Origin: Cordylochernes scorpioides
Lineage: Eukaryota; Arthropoda; Arachnida; Pseudoscorpiones; Chernetidae
DNA: 64,000 nucleotides
Direction of reading: 5' to 3'
Assembly (NCBI GenBank): GCA_030710605.1
Contig: CP092863.1
Location: 138,974,994-139,038,993 of the forward strand
Each line of letters begins with the position of its first letter. Within the stretch, counting starts at the first letter, position 1. Made by a program: the position numbers and the translations under genes. Shown here one piece after another: positions 1-10,502 of this stretch. The notes beneath the pieces were generated by a model. It was not told where the DNA came from and searched no databases. It saw nothing but the letters and a program-made list of their open reading frames with translations.

Positions 1-80
1 AGTTGATGGGGAATATTAAAGGATGCTGGGAGCATGGCATTCAAAAGCATTGTGGGCAGCTGATGGGGGAATTAAAGGAT
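1..80. repeat. 57-bp minisatellite, end of preceding array
   Basis: The last one and a half units of the 57-bp repeat (ggatgctgggagcatggc and gggcagctgatggggg motifs), identical in type to the arrays ending at 17931, 37596 and 57287. This shows that at least one more macro-unit lies upstream of the window. Confidence 0.9.
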
Positions 81-1531
81 AGCCAAGTTTCTATATCCTT
101 TCCTCAATTTTCTTGAATATGAGATTCAATTGGAAGTTTCGTGATAGCGAACTTTACAGAATATCGTTAATTTTCATTTAATTTGAGCTTGAAATATTTA
201 TGATTATTAAACGAGTCTTTCAAAACGTTCCAAAAGGTTTTTAAAAAATCCATAATTTGGGGCTTTTCATAGTTAAAAAGAGTTTAATGGATTATGATCT
301 TCACAGTACATCTTTACAGATATAGGAGCAGCAAATTTCAAATATTGGGATAGGTAAGAATCTCTTCTTTAGAACATAAAAATATCAAATTAGGAATTTC
401 ACCTATTCAATTGAGATTTTAGCTTTTGTAAAGCCTTGAATATCTTCATGAGAGATCGTGTTGATTTTCACGAGACGCGTGAGTTTTTTTTTTTCTGGCA
501 ATTTTTGAGAAAGTCCGATATTTACATCGTTCAACTATTGAAATCCATAATTAAAGCTCTAATCGCTTAAGATGATATTTCTCCAATTTGAATTATTTAG
601 TATATGATAAAAGTGATATATTTGATGAAATTGAGTGATTCTTTGACATATTGAAGAAGGTGAAAATTCAACTACGTTATGAATTTCACACGTTAATTCC
701 ATTTTTGAAATGGTTTCAAAGAAATTATTGTGCAAATATCAAACCACACCACAATTTTGAGTTTACTCTGTGTCTTCCACGTAAACATTTTCTATATATT
801 CTGCAATAATATTTCTTTAGATAGAGAACATTTCATTTTTTGATGTCACGGACAAGCTTCTACTAGATTGCCTCAATTGATAGTATATTGAGTTTACAGG
901 GAAGCTATTGAGCCACGTTTTGTCATCATGATATCATTTCTGGATGATATTCACGTTGAGAGAAGAATACTCAAGTATTGAATATGGTGATCCAACATTT
1001 TTATTCTATTGATCAACAGAATATCGCTGGTTATCAACCAAGAATCCTTGGAGACATTTGAAAGATTCACCGTTGCACTGATCATCTTGAATGAGCAACT
1101 AGATGCAAACATATTCACTTGTGTGTTAAGACTCAAAGATGTGCAATATCTACTGACGAAATTTTCCAATCGAAGATTTAGAAATGATCATACTTGATGG
1201 CTTTGAAAGGTGCGGCAAATTTAATGTCCGCGCTCTTGATGAAAGAATACATCAAAATATAAAGATCATGATCTTCGATACATCATAAATGATCATTATA
1301 TTGTTTCTTGAAAGAACCAAACGATTCATTGCAATTCTCTAAAGATGTCTACAATGATTTGTACCATTGATTTGGTATATTAAAAGTCATTTGAGTTCAA
1401 TTTGTCATGGTATCTTGATGATGCTTCATTATGCAATACTCAGATTTTGATATCCGAAAAGATGTCTTTTTTCGCGATACTATTGTCTTGGCGTATAAAT
1501 AAAACGTCGGGATCAAGTAAGATGATCTTAC
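81..1531. other. AT-rich left part of unit, no gene recognised
   Basis: Non-repetitive AT-rich sequence present in all four units (17932-19304, 37597-38974, 57288-58702). A short plus-strand open frame at 1009-1197 in unit 1 is interrupted by a one-base deletion in unit 2 and by a stop in the others, so I do not call it a gene. Nothing else is supported here. Confidence 0.6.
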
Positions 1532-1761
1532 ATTTGGTAGGATGCTCGATAAGTGACGACTCAGTTCTTCAAGGCATCGCTGACGATGACGTCCCAATAC
1601 TCGTCAGTCTTGTCTCACAGTGCGATGCCAGTAGGATGGTGAGAGCCGCTGTCCAAACGACTCCAATTCTTCCTGAAATAACAAAATACATTGACTAACT
1701 ATATTTAGCATATATTCAGTCAGAAATACTCATGTAGAATGGCTTTGTTCGAGTTAATTTA

Positions 1762-1948
1762 TACAGTAGAACCTCCATGAGAGGGCACTACCCTCACGCT
1801 AAAGGACACCTCTTTCTATAAAGGACAGCTTTCATTCCCGAAATTATCATTTTTACTAATTAGCAACTCTAAGGTAAGAGGATACTTCTTTCTAAAGAAC
1901 AATTTAGCTCTGAAATTAGGGTATTGTTCTTTACTGAAAAGTTCTGCT
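1762..1948. mobile_element. Pogo/Tc1-like MITE A, degraded
   Basis: Starts tacagtagaacctcc and ends in a decayed inverted copy (aaaagttctgcta). The interior holds ggacacctctttctataaag, typical of this MITE family. Its left half is the site later hit by the solo LTR in units 2-4; here the site is empty (ctttcattcccg). The family name rests on the TIR and on the TA ends. Confidence 0.6.
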
Positions 1949-2432
1949 AAACAAAAACCCTCTCTCTCTATTCCTGAATGGGATTGTTTTTTACCTTAAA
2001 TTATATGATGAAAAGGATTATAATTATTCGAAAAATAATCCATTAAAAACATATGCTTATTATAAATACAATCCTTCAAGTCCAAGCTATGATCTTAGTC
2101 AAAAGGCTGAAAGGCAATTTTTATAAGACTAGAACTCTGTAATCTGATATTGGCTACAGTAATTATATGTAACATAGTATGGTTGATCAACTCAGTTCTA
2201 CTTACAGATAGAAATTTGCCCCGGCGTGTGCCATGCTACAGTTCCGCAAAGACATCGCCGACAAGGATGTCCCCCAATCTTAGCCGGTCTTGTCCCGTGG
2301 TGCTGTTGATGTTAGTGGATGGGTCGCCGCTGCCCAGACGACTCCTGTTGCATTACATAATCTATCTTAAATTTCTTGAGAATTGAATAATAAAATTCAG
2401 TTTTTTCTCAAATATCACAAAATCAATAAATG

Positions 2433-2541
2433 CTTCCATTGCAGTAAGGGCAGTGGAAATTGTTTAATTTCAAAAAGTATCTTACGCGTCTAAAATTGTT
2501 TCTAATTTTCATAACAGATTGCGCGCCAGTGCATCGTAATA
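2433..2541. mobile_element. Small insertion element (109 bp), 9-bp TSD
   Basis: Flanked by caataaatg at 2424-2432 and 2542-2550, and missing from the matching place in units 2-4. Its right end (cataacagattgcgcgcca, then catcgtaata) matches the right end of the 111-bp insertion at 63201-63311. The two are therefore independent insertions of one small family. The class is not known: 8-9 bp TSDs would fit hAT or a short retroelement. Confidence 0.65.
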
Positions 2542-2609
2542 CAATAAATGTTTATAAATAGGAATCAAAAGAGAGAGAGATTCACCTCTAACGTTGGGAA
2601 AAAAGCATT

Positions 2610-3900
2610 TTGGTTCATCACCCCAGCATAGGACGTTAAAGTTATGATTGAAAAATGTTCCACAACGTCAGTTTATGCAGATTAATCCCTAAGCCAGTCT
2701 GTAAACCAAGGTCTTACCTCATGGTGCGGTTGATGTCAGTATATGATGAGGAAGGTCGCTCCTCCCCAGACGACTCTTCCTGCATTACATAATATAACTT
2801 GAACTTCTTGAGATTTGAATTATAAAATTCAGTTTTCAAACATCACTAAATCAAGCAATATTTCTAAACATGTTCTAAACCGTTAAAAACAAATAAATTT
2901 GGTTCATCACTCCAGCATAAGATGCAAATTAAGACAAAAGCCAAGCTGTATACCAAGGTCTTACCTCATGGTGCGGTTGGTGTCAGTAGATAATGAGAAG
3001 GGTCGCTCCTCCCCAGACGACTCCTTCTGCATTACAGAAACTAACTTAAACTTCTTGAGATTTGAATTAGAAAATTCAGTTTTTCTCTCAAACTATTACT
3101 AATTCAATAAATACTTATATACATATACCAAAAAGCGTCACCTCTTCCGTTAAAAAAAAAGTAAAAACAATACATTTTGGTTCATCACTCCAGCGCAGGA
3201 CGTTAAGATAGTGATAAAAATATGTTGCAAAATAGCAGTTTATGCAAATTAAGCACAAAACTGTATACCATGGTTTTCGGTCTTACCTCATAGTGCGGTT
3301 GATGCCAGTAGAAAGGTCGCCGCTGCTCAGACAACTTCTTCCCCCTCCTGCATTACAAAATATAGCTTAGGCTTCTTCTGGTTTGAATTATAGAATTCAT
3401 TTTTCAAATATCATTAAATCAATAAATGTTTATAAATATTTACCAAAAGAGTCACCTCTTCCATTAAAAAACGAAATTAATATAAAAAAAGCTTTTTGGT
3501 TAATCACCCCAACATAAGACGTTAATGTAGTGATAAAAATGATCCAATATACTAATTTATGAAAATTAAGCCCTGAGACAATCTGTATACCAAGATCTTA
3601 CCTCAAGGTGCGGTTGGTGTCAATAAATGTGAGAAAAGTCGCTCCTCCCCAGACGTCTTCTCCTGCATTACAAAATATAACTTAAACTTCTTGAAATATA
3701 AATAAAGAACTACTTATAAACATATATATGGAAAATTGGTACTTATACACATTATCAAAAGAGTCACCTCTACCATTATAAAAAAATATATATTAAAAAC
3801 AAACAGTTACCTTTTGGTTCATCACCCAGGTACAGAATGTTAAAGTGGTGATGAAGAATAAACCACAACACCAGCTTATGCAAATTAAACCAAAAGATAA
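2610..3900. repeat. Tandem 280-320 bp exon-bearing repeats, unit 1
   Basis: Motif ttggttcatcac recurs at about 2610, 2892, 3177, 3499 and 3812. Each unit has the same order: this motif, a gcataggacgttaa-like stretch, ttatgcaaattaa, ctgtatacca, a short minus-strand exon-like block, then an AT-rich tail. Unit 1 holds four short exon-like blocks; units 2-4 hold three. Confidence 0.85.
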
Positions 3901-3906
3901 TCTATA

Positions 3907-4087
3907 GACAGTAGAACTTCTCTTTAGCGCACACCCCGCTAGAGGACACCTCTCCACAAAGGACAGTTTTAATTTGCAGAATTACTATTTTACTATTTAG
4001 CTACTCTCCGGTAAGAGGACACCTCTCCCTAAGGGAGATTTTGGCTCTGCAATTAGATATCCCTTACAGAGAGGTAGTTCTACTGTA
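3907..4087. mobile_element. Pogo-like MITE B, unit 1
   Basis: Terminal inverted repeats gacagtagaac and gttctactgta bound inverted internal pieces (gaggacacctctcc, ctccggtaagaggacacc). It has no coding capacity. Confidence 0.7.
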
Positions 4088-5213
4088 CCATGGTTTAGAA
4101 CTATGACCCTTATCAGGTACAATGGAATTTTCGATTTCATAATATCCTATAAGAGAAATGCCTATTTTAGTACATAAATATCATATCCTACAGCAGGTTT
4201 ATGTTGTATTTTAAACATATAGAGTAATTTAAATATGGTGCTTTAATAAAAAAAACTAGTTATTTGTTCATTAAACGAAAAAACAAGAAATCTATAAATC
4301 ATATTAAAGTATTATCTTGAATTTAATATTTATTATCATTGGTAATATTTTAAAAGGAAACTTTTGGTAGATACCAAGATAGACTGGTACATAAAGTTTA
4401 GTATTCTCGGAGGAAACACCCAAAACATTACAATTCAAAAGTCTGTTTGCGTCATAATACTCATGAAAAAACTTAAGGAAGTAAAGATACTTTGTTGTAG
4501 CCGGTCGTTTGTTATTTGAAAGGAGACAGAGGTTGTTCACACTTGGTTATCTCGTGTTTCTCCAATAAAGGTCACTGTAATATCTTTCAGAGTTATCGTC
4601 TGAATCCCGATATACATGCTGAGAGGTACAACTTCCTTAAGTTTTTGTTCACACTTGGTTATCTCGTGTGTCTTCAATAAAGGTCACTGTAATATATTTC
4701 ATAGTCATTGTCTGAATCCCGATATACATGCTAAAAAGTACAACTTCCTTAAATTTTGTCCATGAATGTATTTAGGCATATACTGATGAAGGCCAAAGCC
4801 TGAAAGCAGTGTAAATAGTCCACATTTCCAAAACATTTAAAATATTAAAAAAGAAGGCTAAGCCTATTCTAATATGATGCTAGCAAACATTTAGTAAAGA
4901 AATGAAGCAATATAGGGAAAATCCATTCTTAAAGCTGCAATTATTTTATTATATTTGCAAATTGTAGGGGAAGACCAAATTTTCTATTTATGCTATTGAA
5001 TTTAGATTATATATAAGTTTCTAAGTATAGTCTTTCTGGTTTTAATACTATATTTCTCTATAATGACATTTTAATTCTTTTAAATTGGACTTATGACCTG
5101 TTTCCATGTTGTGTTGGCCTATAAAGGTTTCTTAGAGATCTTTGGTGTCTGACATCGGTCTAAATAATTGCTATGACAGAGATAACAAAGTGTCATTCAA
5201 CAATGTAGCTGTA
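4088..5213. other. AT-rich intergenic or intronic stretch, unit 1
   Basis: Between MITE B and the 157-nt exon candidate I see only AT-rich sequence and the local duplication at 4533-4757. Relative to units 2-4 about 0.7 kb is missing near 4915; the breakpoint lies in a gggaaaat microhomology. Confidence 0.6.
4533..4757. repeat. Private 112-bp tandem duplication
   Basis: Two copies (4533-4644 and 4645-4757) begin ttgttcacacttggttatct and end acaacttccttaa. Units 2-4 have a single copy, so the duplication belongs to unit 1 or was lost before the other units spread. Confidence 0.85.
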
Positions 5214-5218
5214 CTTAC

Positions 5219-5375
5219 ACATTGAAATATGCCTCGGCATGTGGGCTCACAAGTCCCGTCAGGTAGTGCAGACGAAGACCCCCCCAAATCTTCGTGTGCA
5301 GACTCCACGTTGTGGCGCCATTTGGATGGTAATAGGTTAGGTCGTTGCCCAGACGATACTCGCTCACATCCCCAG
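5219..5375 (-). CDS. Candidate internal exon 6 (157 nt), unit 1
   Basis: On the minus strand the block follows tgcag and is followed by GTAAGTAC, a strong donor. In the phase set by the exon at 5823-6281 (split codon G|CT) it is open, with motifs YRLGNDLTYYHPNG and TKIWGGLRLHYL, ending AEAYFNV. A second frame is also open in this copy, so the frame choice rests on splice phase and on unit 4, where only the first frame stays open to the donor. Base composition is clearly more GC-rich than its flanks. The protein family is not recognised. Confidence 0.5.
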
Positions 5376-5822
5376 CTGCATTACAAAATCTATCTTAAAC
5401 TTTGTTTTTCTGTGAATTTTTATTTGATTTAATATTATTTATTTACTTTTATACATTAAAACGTGACATTATCTTGTAAATTAGTACAAAATAAATTGTC
5501 TATTAAAAATAATCACATTATGGGTAACTATAACAGAATCTTTTTAAAAGTTTGTAATAATTTTAAAGAGTATTATTAAATTTAAATATGAACACTCTCA
5601 AATTTTCTATTATTTAAGAAACTAAAATAAATTTTTAAATATGAAAATAAGGAGAGATTCAGATTTAGTTCTTCTCTCAACAGAATACAAGATCTATCTT
5701 AATTATCGGTAAAATTTAAGGCCTATTCAGAAATCGTTCTTTTGATTGGTTCTTAATTGATTTGACAATTAAAATTATAATAAAATTATTGTTAAGAGAG
5801 AAAAATAAAGAAGATAGCTTAC

Positions 5823-6281
5823 CTGCCCAAAGGACGTGGTGGAGCTCCATGAAGACTAGGGTGTGTTGATGTGCGGGTAAGATGGAAGTCCCGCGCATGT
5901 TATGTGAGCGAATGTTGTACTGTGCTGTTGGACCTAACGCTGTGATAGTGAGGCCCTACAGAAGGGAAAGGACAGAGCCCGATGACCCAAACTCAACATC
6001 TCTGTTGAGCAAGGGCCAGCGGACTTCTGTCTCAACCCAGAAATGTTCTGACGTGTGCCTAGAAAATGTTGGACGGCGCATGTCAGGGTACAGGATGTTG
6101 TCAAGTGAGCCCCCCCCAAATGGGTTCTGGTATGTATACCCTACAATGGAGGAACCCCGGCTCGTCAAACTTAGTGTCGATGGCGTTAAAATATGGAAAT
6201 GGGGAGCCGGGGGTGAGGGGTGTGGGTGGAGGTGTGGCAGGTGGGGTGTGCATGCCCTGTTTGCGTCCTCTCCCCTTAGTC
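5823..6281 (-). pseudogene. Candidate exon 7 (459 nt), unit 1, frameshifted
   Basis: On the minus strand it runs from ggttacag to a GCAG|GTAAGC donor. The likely frame reads PYFNAIDTKFDEPGFLHC, later NILYPDMRRPTF and HFWVETEVRWPLLNRDV, then an in-frame TAG (5956-5958), then GPTITALGPTAQ and HTLVFMELHHVLWAG. An eight-C run at about 6110 (seven in units 2-4) shifts the frame, making this exon 459 instead of 458 nt. Of seven single-base differences from unit 2, three are silent in this frame and none in the rival open frame, which is weak support. The TAG follows a pyrimidine stretch (cttctgtag), so it may instead be an intron end. Function unknown. Confidence 0.5.
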
Positions 6282-6407
6282 CTGTAACCACAGGAAGAAA
6301 ACTGTCAGTCCAGTACTGTAATTTATCAATATATTCCTATCAGTATATTCCCCCCACTTTGGTAAACTTTAATAGAGCATTCACTCTCTTTCAATGTTTT
6401 CTGTTGG

Positions 6408-6585
6408 TAGAGTAGAACCTCTCAATAAAGGACATCTAATTGCAGATCCAAAGTGTCCTTTAGGGAGAGGTGTCCTCTTACTGTGAGTTGCTAAATTGTA
6501 AAAATTGTAATTTTGCAAATGAAAACTGTTCTTTGTAGAGAGGTGTCCGCTAGCGGGTTGTCCGCTAAAGGGAGGTTCTACTGTA
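6408..6585. mobile_element. Pogo-like MITE C, unit 1
   Basis: Begins tagagtagaacctctc and ends gggaggttctactgta, an inverted pair. The interior contains gtcctttagggagaggtgtc, the same sub-unit that is amplified in MITE E. Confidence 0.75.
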
Positions 6586-8513
6586 TTTTGTTATGGTGAT
6601 GTAGCAATATACTGCGTTACTGAAAATATTATCTCTGTAAGTATTTATTGATCATAAATGAAGGCGATGTGAAATGGACAATTGCAAAAATATAACTCAA
6701 TATTTTACACAAGTGAGTTTCAACCACTTTGTATATTTACACAATGTTGCAATTTTATTTTCATCCATGCCATTATATCATCTCCGCCTTGTTAATCTAC
6801 CATGTTTGCTATGTTAATAAAAATGAAATTGAAAAAGTGTTGAAAAGTGAAGTATGTATGTGTGTTTGTTTAGAGTAAATGTGTTTTCCTTTTATTGTGG
6901 ACACAGTTCCTATATATATAATTATTCTAGCCAAAATATGAAATTTTCTGTATATTTATTATTTTATAAACTTTAAATAAATATTATTGAATGTGTAGCC
7001 GCTTTGAATACAATTCTATAAGGGAACAGAAATTATAATACCCGTGTTTTTATTTATAATTAGCTTTTATTTTTTATTTTTCATTTGCAGACTCCATAGT
7101 AAAAATACATGTATAGGACTATACTCGTATGTCTTAATAATGGCTTCTGTGTGTGTTTTGTGTTAAATAATATTAAATAAATAAAATATATATTAGTGCT
7201 GAAATTTTTATGTCTGTTATACCCGGTGTGAATAGAAATAATATTTTTTAACTGGATATTATACTTGTTATGATTATATTTATGAATAATATTCGAGGCA
7301 GTAAAATACAATAATAACTATCCTATAACCAAATGTAAAAAATCATTCTAATGCAAAACATTTAATCGCGTTTCTATATTTTATTAATAATAATTTAGGA
7401 AATAATTAAAGAAGTAACGTGTGTACCATTCACATAAGAAGACATCCCAATGTAAATATAAATGCTAATTATGTTGAATTTATTTTGTTTTCTATAGTGT
7501 ATATATAAATTATGCATTTACTTTAATATATCGCTTGTAAATATATATTTTTGTTTATTTTTGTCGATAAAATTTTTTCAATATTTAAAAATTATTTCCT
7601 TAAATTTGTAAGGCAACGTATATATGTATGTAGAATTTTTATATGAAACTTTATTTTTACACACAATTTTATTATAATTTTTAATTAGTCATCACTAGTA
7701 TTAGAAGTGTAATCAATGCATTAATTTTTCAACTTTGAGTTCTTTCAAACATTATGGTTTAAATATAGAAAATATGGAATTGATCATCCTAAATAGTTAT
7801 TGTAAAATGTTTAAAAATTATGCCCCCAAATGATTATTATTTTTATATTTATTATATTTCTTTTAAGGTTTGCATCAATTTATAATAATTTTAGAATTGA
7901 ATATCTTTGAAAATAATTCTTGAAAAACAAACAAAAATGTGTGATTTTATATTGGAATCAGAATCATGTATAAATGTTGAATTTGTATTTTTTGAAATAT
8001 TTCTAAAAGTTTCTATGATTTTTCTATCTTCGTTGTTGAATTAAGTTTGCTCAAAGCTGAGAATAGGCAATGTTTCACTTACTTCTTCCGTCTAAATATC
8101 TTACAGAAGCTGAAACAGCCCATTTTGAATTCGCTTTTAATGTTCGCTTTGATCGTTAGTTTGCTTGCTCGCTTGGAAGATGCTTGCTCGCTCGCTTATT
8201 TGATTATTGTGATCTCCTGGTGACAATCAAGTCCTGACATAACTCTCTTTTTAGATGAAAACATCAGAATTCCACAAATAAATATCCTTTTATTCAAATT
8301 ATATTAAAAAGGAACTTATCCCTGGAAGCCTGATATATTTTAAACCATATTTGGGGAAGAACTTTGCTCGATGCATTACCTTGAAATTATATGTATGTAC
8401 TACTACAGACCTATAAGCTTATTACCACAGGTTCACTAAACAACCTTTAGCTGTCTTCTATATTAAATGTAGGGTATATCCCAAACCAACCCAATACAAT
8501 AGTAAAGCAGTCT
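6586..8513. other. AT-rich spacer, unit 1
   Basis: Mostly AT-rich sequence without a supported gene. Near 7040 it lacks about 1.2 kb that units 2 and 3 hold (a SINE among it), and at 7345-7360 it keeps the empty site of the 292-bp GC-rich insertion. A change from diverged to near-identical, relative to unit 2, occurs at about 8450. Confidence 0.6.
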
Positions 8514-8637
8514 AGAGCGCCATCTAGTGGAGCAAAAATAAACTAACGTTTATTTAACTTGCTCCGTGATATTTGGCCTCCCCCCCCCCCCCAACCCATA
8601 AACGTTAGATTATTTTTGCTCCACTAGATGGCGCTCT
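8514..8637. repeat. 39-bp inverted repeat with poly-C loop, unit 1
   Basis: Arms 8514-8552 and 8599-8637 are inverted copies with a single mismatch (core gcgccatctagtggagc). The 46-bp spacer holds a long C run. The arm motif gatggcgct also ends the small element at 63201. It may be a foldback or MITE-like element; no clear TSD was found. Confidence 0.8.
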
Positions 8638-8763
8638 GCCATCTAAAAAGCACATGTGCATGTGGTCAGGATATGCTTTCTTTATTTTTAATATCAACAC
8701 CTGACCCACTTATTTATTATTTTTTAAAATTGTTTTTCCATGTGTTAAGTGTATTTACGCAAA

Positions 8764-9627
8764 TTTGGCCTTAAATACCCATTTCTTGGTTTCTCAAGAG
8801 GCCTCTGGGATCAAAAATCTTTTTGGTCGCAGTGGTACAGCCTACTCCACGCTGACGAGCGCCAACAGCGCGGAGGCAGCCCGAGCCTCCCTGGAAATGC
8901 ATCGAAGAAATGGAGATCAACTGTTTTCATGTATTGTCACTGGAGATGAAAGCTGGGTGCATCATTCAACTCCAGAAACAAAACGACAAAGCATGGTGTG
9001 GAAGAAGCCTGAGGAAAGTACACCAAAAAAGGGGAAGGTCTCAATCTCTGCAGGCAAAGTTATGGCTATCGTCTTTTGGGACTGTAAGGGTGTTTTATTG
9101 GTTGACTATCTGCCCCCAAACACTACGGTTAACGCTGCGAGGTACTGCGAAGTCCTCACTAAACTCAGAGCTGCAATAAAACGTAAACGTCCTGGAATTT
9201 TGTCTCGGAAAGTGTTACTCGTCCTTGACAATGCTCGCCCTCACGCAGCTCGAACGACCCAAACGTTGGTGGAAAACTTCAAATGGGAAATTTTCACACA
9301 TCCACCTTATTCTCCAGATCTTTCTCCAAGCAACTTCCATCTTTTTCCAGCACTCAAGTTTCACCTTGGAGGGAAGCAATTTGCGAAGTGCATGATGAAG
9401 TGCAGGCGGAGGCGAACCACTGGCTACGAAGACAGGACACGGCTTGGTACAACAGTGGAATAAAAAAATTGCTACAACGGTACCAAAAATGTTTGGACAG
9501 AAATGGTGATTATGCAGAGAAGTAGTCTACGAGTTGTATAATGAAAATAAAATAACTGCATAATTGTAAATAATGTTGTTAATTTGTTAAAAAAATAGGG
9601 AAACTTATTTATTGGATGGCCCTCGTA
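8764..9627 (+). pseudogene. 5'-truncated mariner transposase relic, unit 1
   Basis: The C-terminal catalytic part of a Tc1/mariner transposase, recognisable from about 8848. VTGDESWVHH carries the first Asp (8945-8947) and LDNARPHAA the second (9227-9229). The third catalytic position, 34 residues later, is Asn (AAC 9332-9334, PYSPDLSPSNFHLF) instead of the Asp usual in DD34D mariners. The N-terminal DNA-binding domain and the 5' TIR are absent. A frameshift near 9393 puts the normal C-terminal end (WYNSGIKKLLQRYQKCLDR) in another frame. The 3' TIR (cttatttattggatggccct, then cgta) closes the element at 9627. Non-functional. Confidence 0.9.
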
Positions 9628-10015
9628 GGTAAAAATCGAAGACTATCCAAAACACCTGCAAGAAAAGCATCTGTCAACAATTAAGTGAACATTCAAAAAG
9701 GCCGAGCTTGTCGGCATAAGTGAGAGACATGAGTACCAACATAAAGCCACAAAAAGATCTAAATTCGAATATACGTAACCCGCGAAAATTCAAAATTCGC
9801 GATACTTTTTGAACACACCTCGTATATATTACTTGTTACCACAGAGTGTGTGTAAGCTCGCAGGTAAATAGGCGCTAACTGAAAGAAAAAAGTTCCTTTG
9901 TTCAATATTAGTTTCCCGTTTATATTTTGTTCTCTCTTTTGTAAATCAATAAATATAATGTTTAATTAATATTTTTTGGAATCAGTTTCATTGAAAATTC
10001 TAAGCAAAGTCAACA
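9628..10015. other. Spacer between mariner and truncated SINE, unit 1
   Basis: No gene. It contains a small inverted pair (cgcgaaaattcaaaattcgcg region at about 9781-9802) followed by acacctcgtata, which resembles another mariner-type end, and the phrase gtgtgtaagctcgcaggtaaat, repeated in near-identical form at about 10289. Confidence 0.4.
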
Positions 10016-10258
10016 GAATTCCGCATTGGGCACTTTTTTTGCTGAAAAAAAATTGCTCTACTGCCCCTCGATTTTTGTAATCTTTTTTATTCAATCCAAT
10101 TTTTATAATATATTTTTATTACCTAAAAATAGTATCAGTATAAGATCCAGTTGTAATACTGTGGTTATAATTCGCACTGTGCAAGACATATGCTGTTTTG
10201 ATATTCCAAGATTACAGACAACAACATGGTAATAATAAATTGTGCATGCTTTATTGTG
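10016..10258 (+). mobile_element. 5'-truncated SINE (body only), unit 1
   Basis: Matches the body of the full SINE at 25557-25860 in unit 2 (atagtatcagtataagatcc, ataataaattgtgcatgctt). The tRNA-like head is missing apart from its last bases (gcattgggcac). Confidence 0.65.
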
Positions 10259-10306
10259 TATAAAATGTATCTGTTGTTTTCACAGAATGTGTGTAAGCTC
10301 ACAGGT

Positions 10307-10432
10307 AAATGGTGATTATGTATAGAAGTAGTCTATGAGTTGTAAAATTGAAATATAATAACTGCATAATTGTAAATAATGTTGTTTATTTATTAAAAAA
10401 TAAGGAAACCTATTTATTGGACGCCCCTCGTA
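10307..10432 (+). mobile_element. Second mariner 3'-end fragment, unit 1
   Basis: About 125 bp equivalent to the last part of the mariner relic upstream (ggtgattatgtatagaagtag to tattggacgcccctcgta). The TIR here (gacgcccctcgta) is closer to the usual mariner form than that at 9627. Only the 3' terminal part is present. Confidence 0.75.
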
Positions 10433-10502
10433 TATATATGTGGTACAATTATATTGTTAAGTAGCTCTGCAACTCCGGTCACAAGAGGCCCCATGGGACA
10501 CC

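Larger units (their letters stand above)
1532..3662 (-). pseudogene. Minus-strand exon cluster, unit 1 (six exon-like blocks)
   Basis: Six GC-richer blocks are each bounded, on the minus strand, by an upstream CAG acceptor and a downstream GTAAG donor: 2965-3026 and 2718-2779 (62 nt each), 3602-3662 and 3287-3347 (61 nt), 2206-2344 (139 nt) and 1532-1672 (141 nt). They are related to one another: they share GTCTGGGGAGGAGCGAC or GTCTGGGCAGCGGCGAC near the start and AACCGCACC further on. Only the 3602-3662 block keeps one frame throughout (WGGATFLTFIDTNRTLR). In the others the W-[AG]-[AG]-A-T core and the NRT end fall in different frames, or a stop intervenes. The phase does not join cleanly to the exon at 5219-5375. 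The product is unrecognised; the blocks may be decayed duplicate or alternative exons. Confidence 0.5.

Noticed and set aside
1009-1197. Plus-strand 62-codon open frame near the start of unit 1
   Set aside because: Units 2-4 carry a frameshift or an earlier stop, there are no splice signals, and no family is recognised.
2900-3100. Plus-strand open frames over the exon cluster
   Set aside because: Splice signals and shared motifs all lie on the minus strand; the plus frames are shadows of the exon-like blocks.
5882-6415. Plus-strand open frame of 177 codons
   Set aside because: Lies opposite the exon 7 candidate, whose splice sites are on the minus strand; in units 2-4 it is broken or changed, and it has no recognisable domain.
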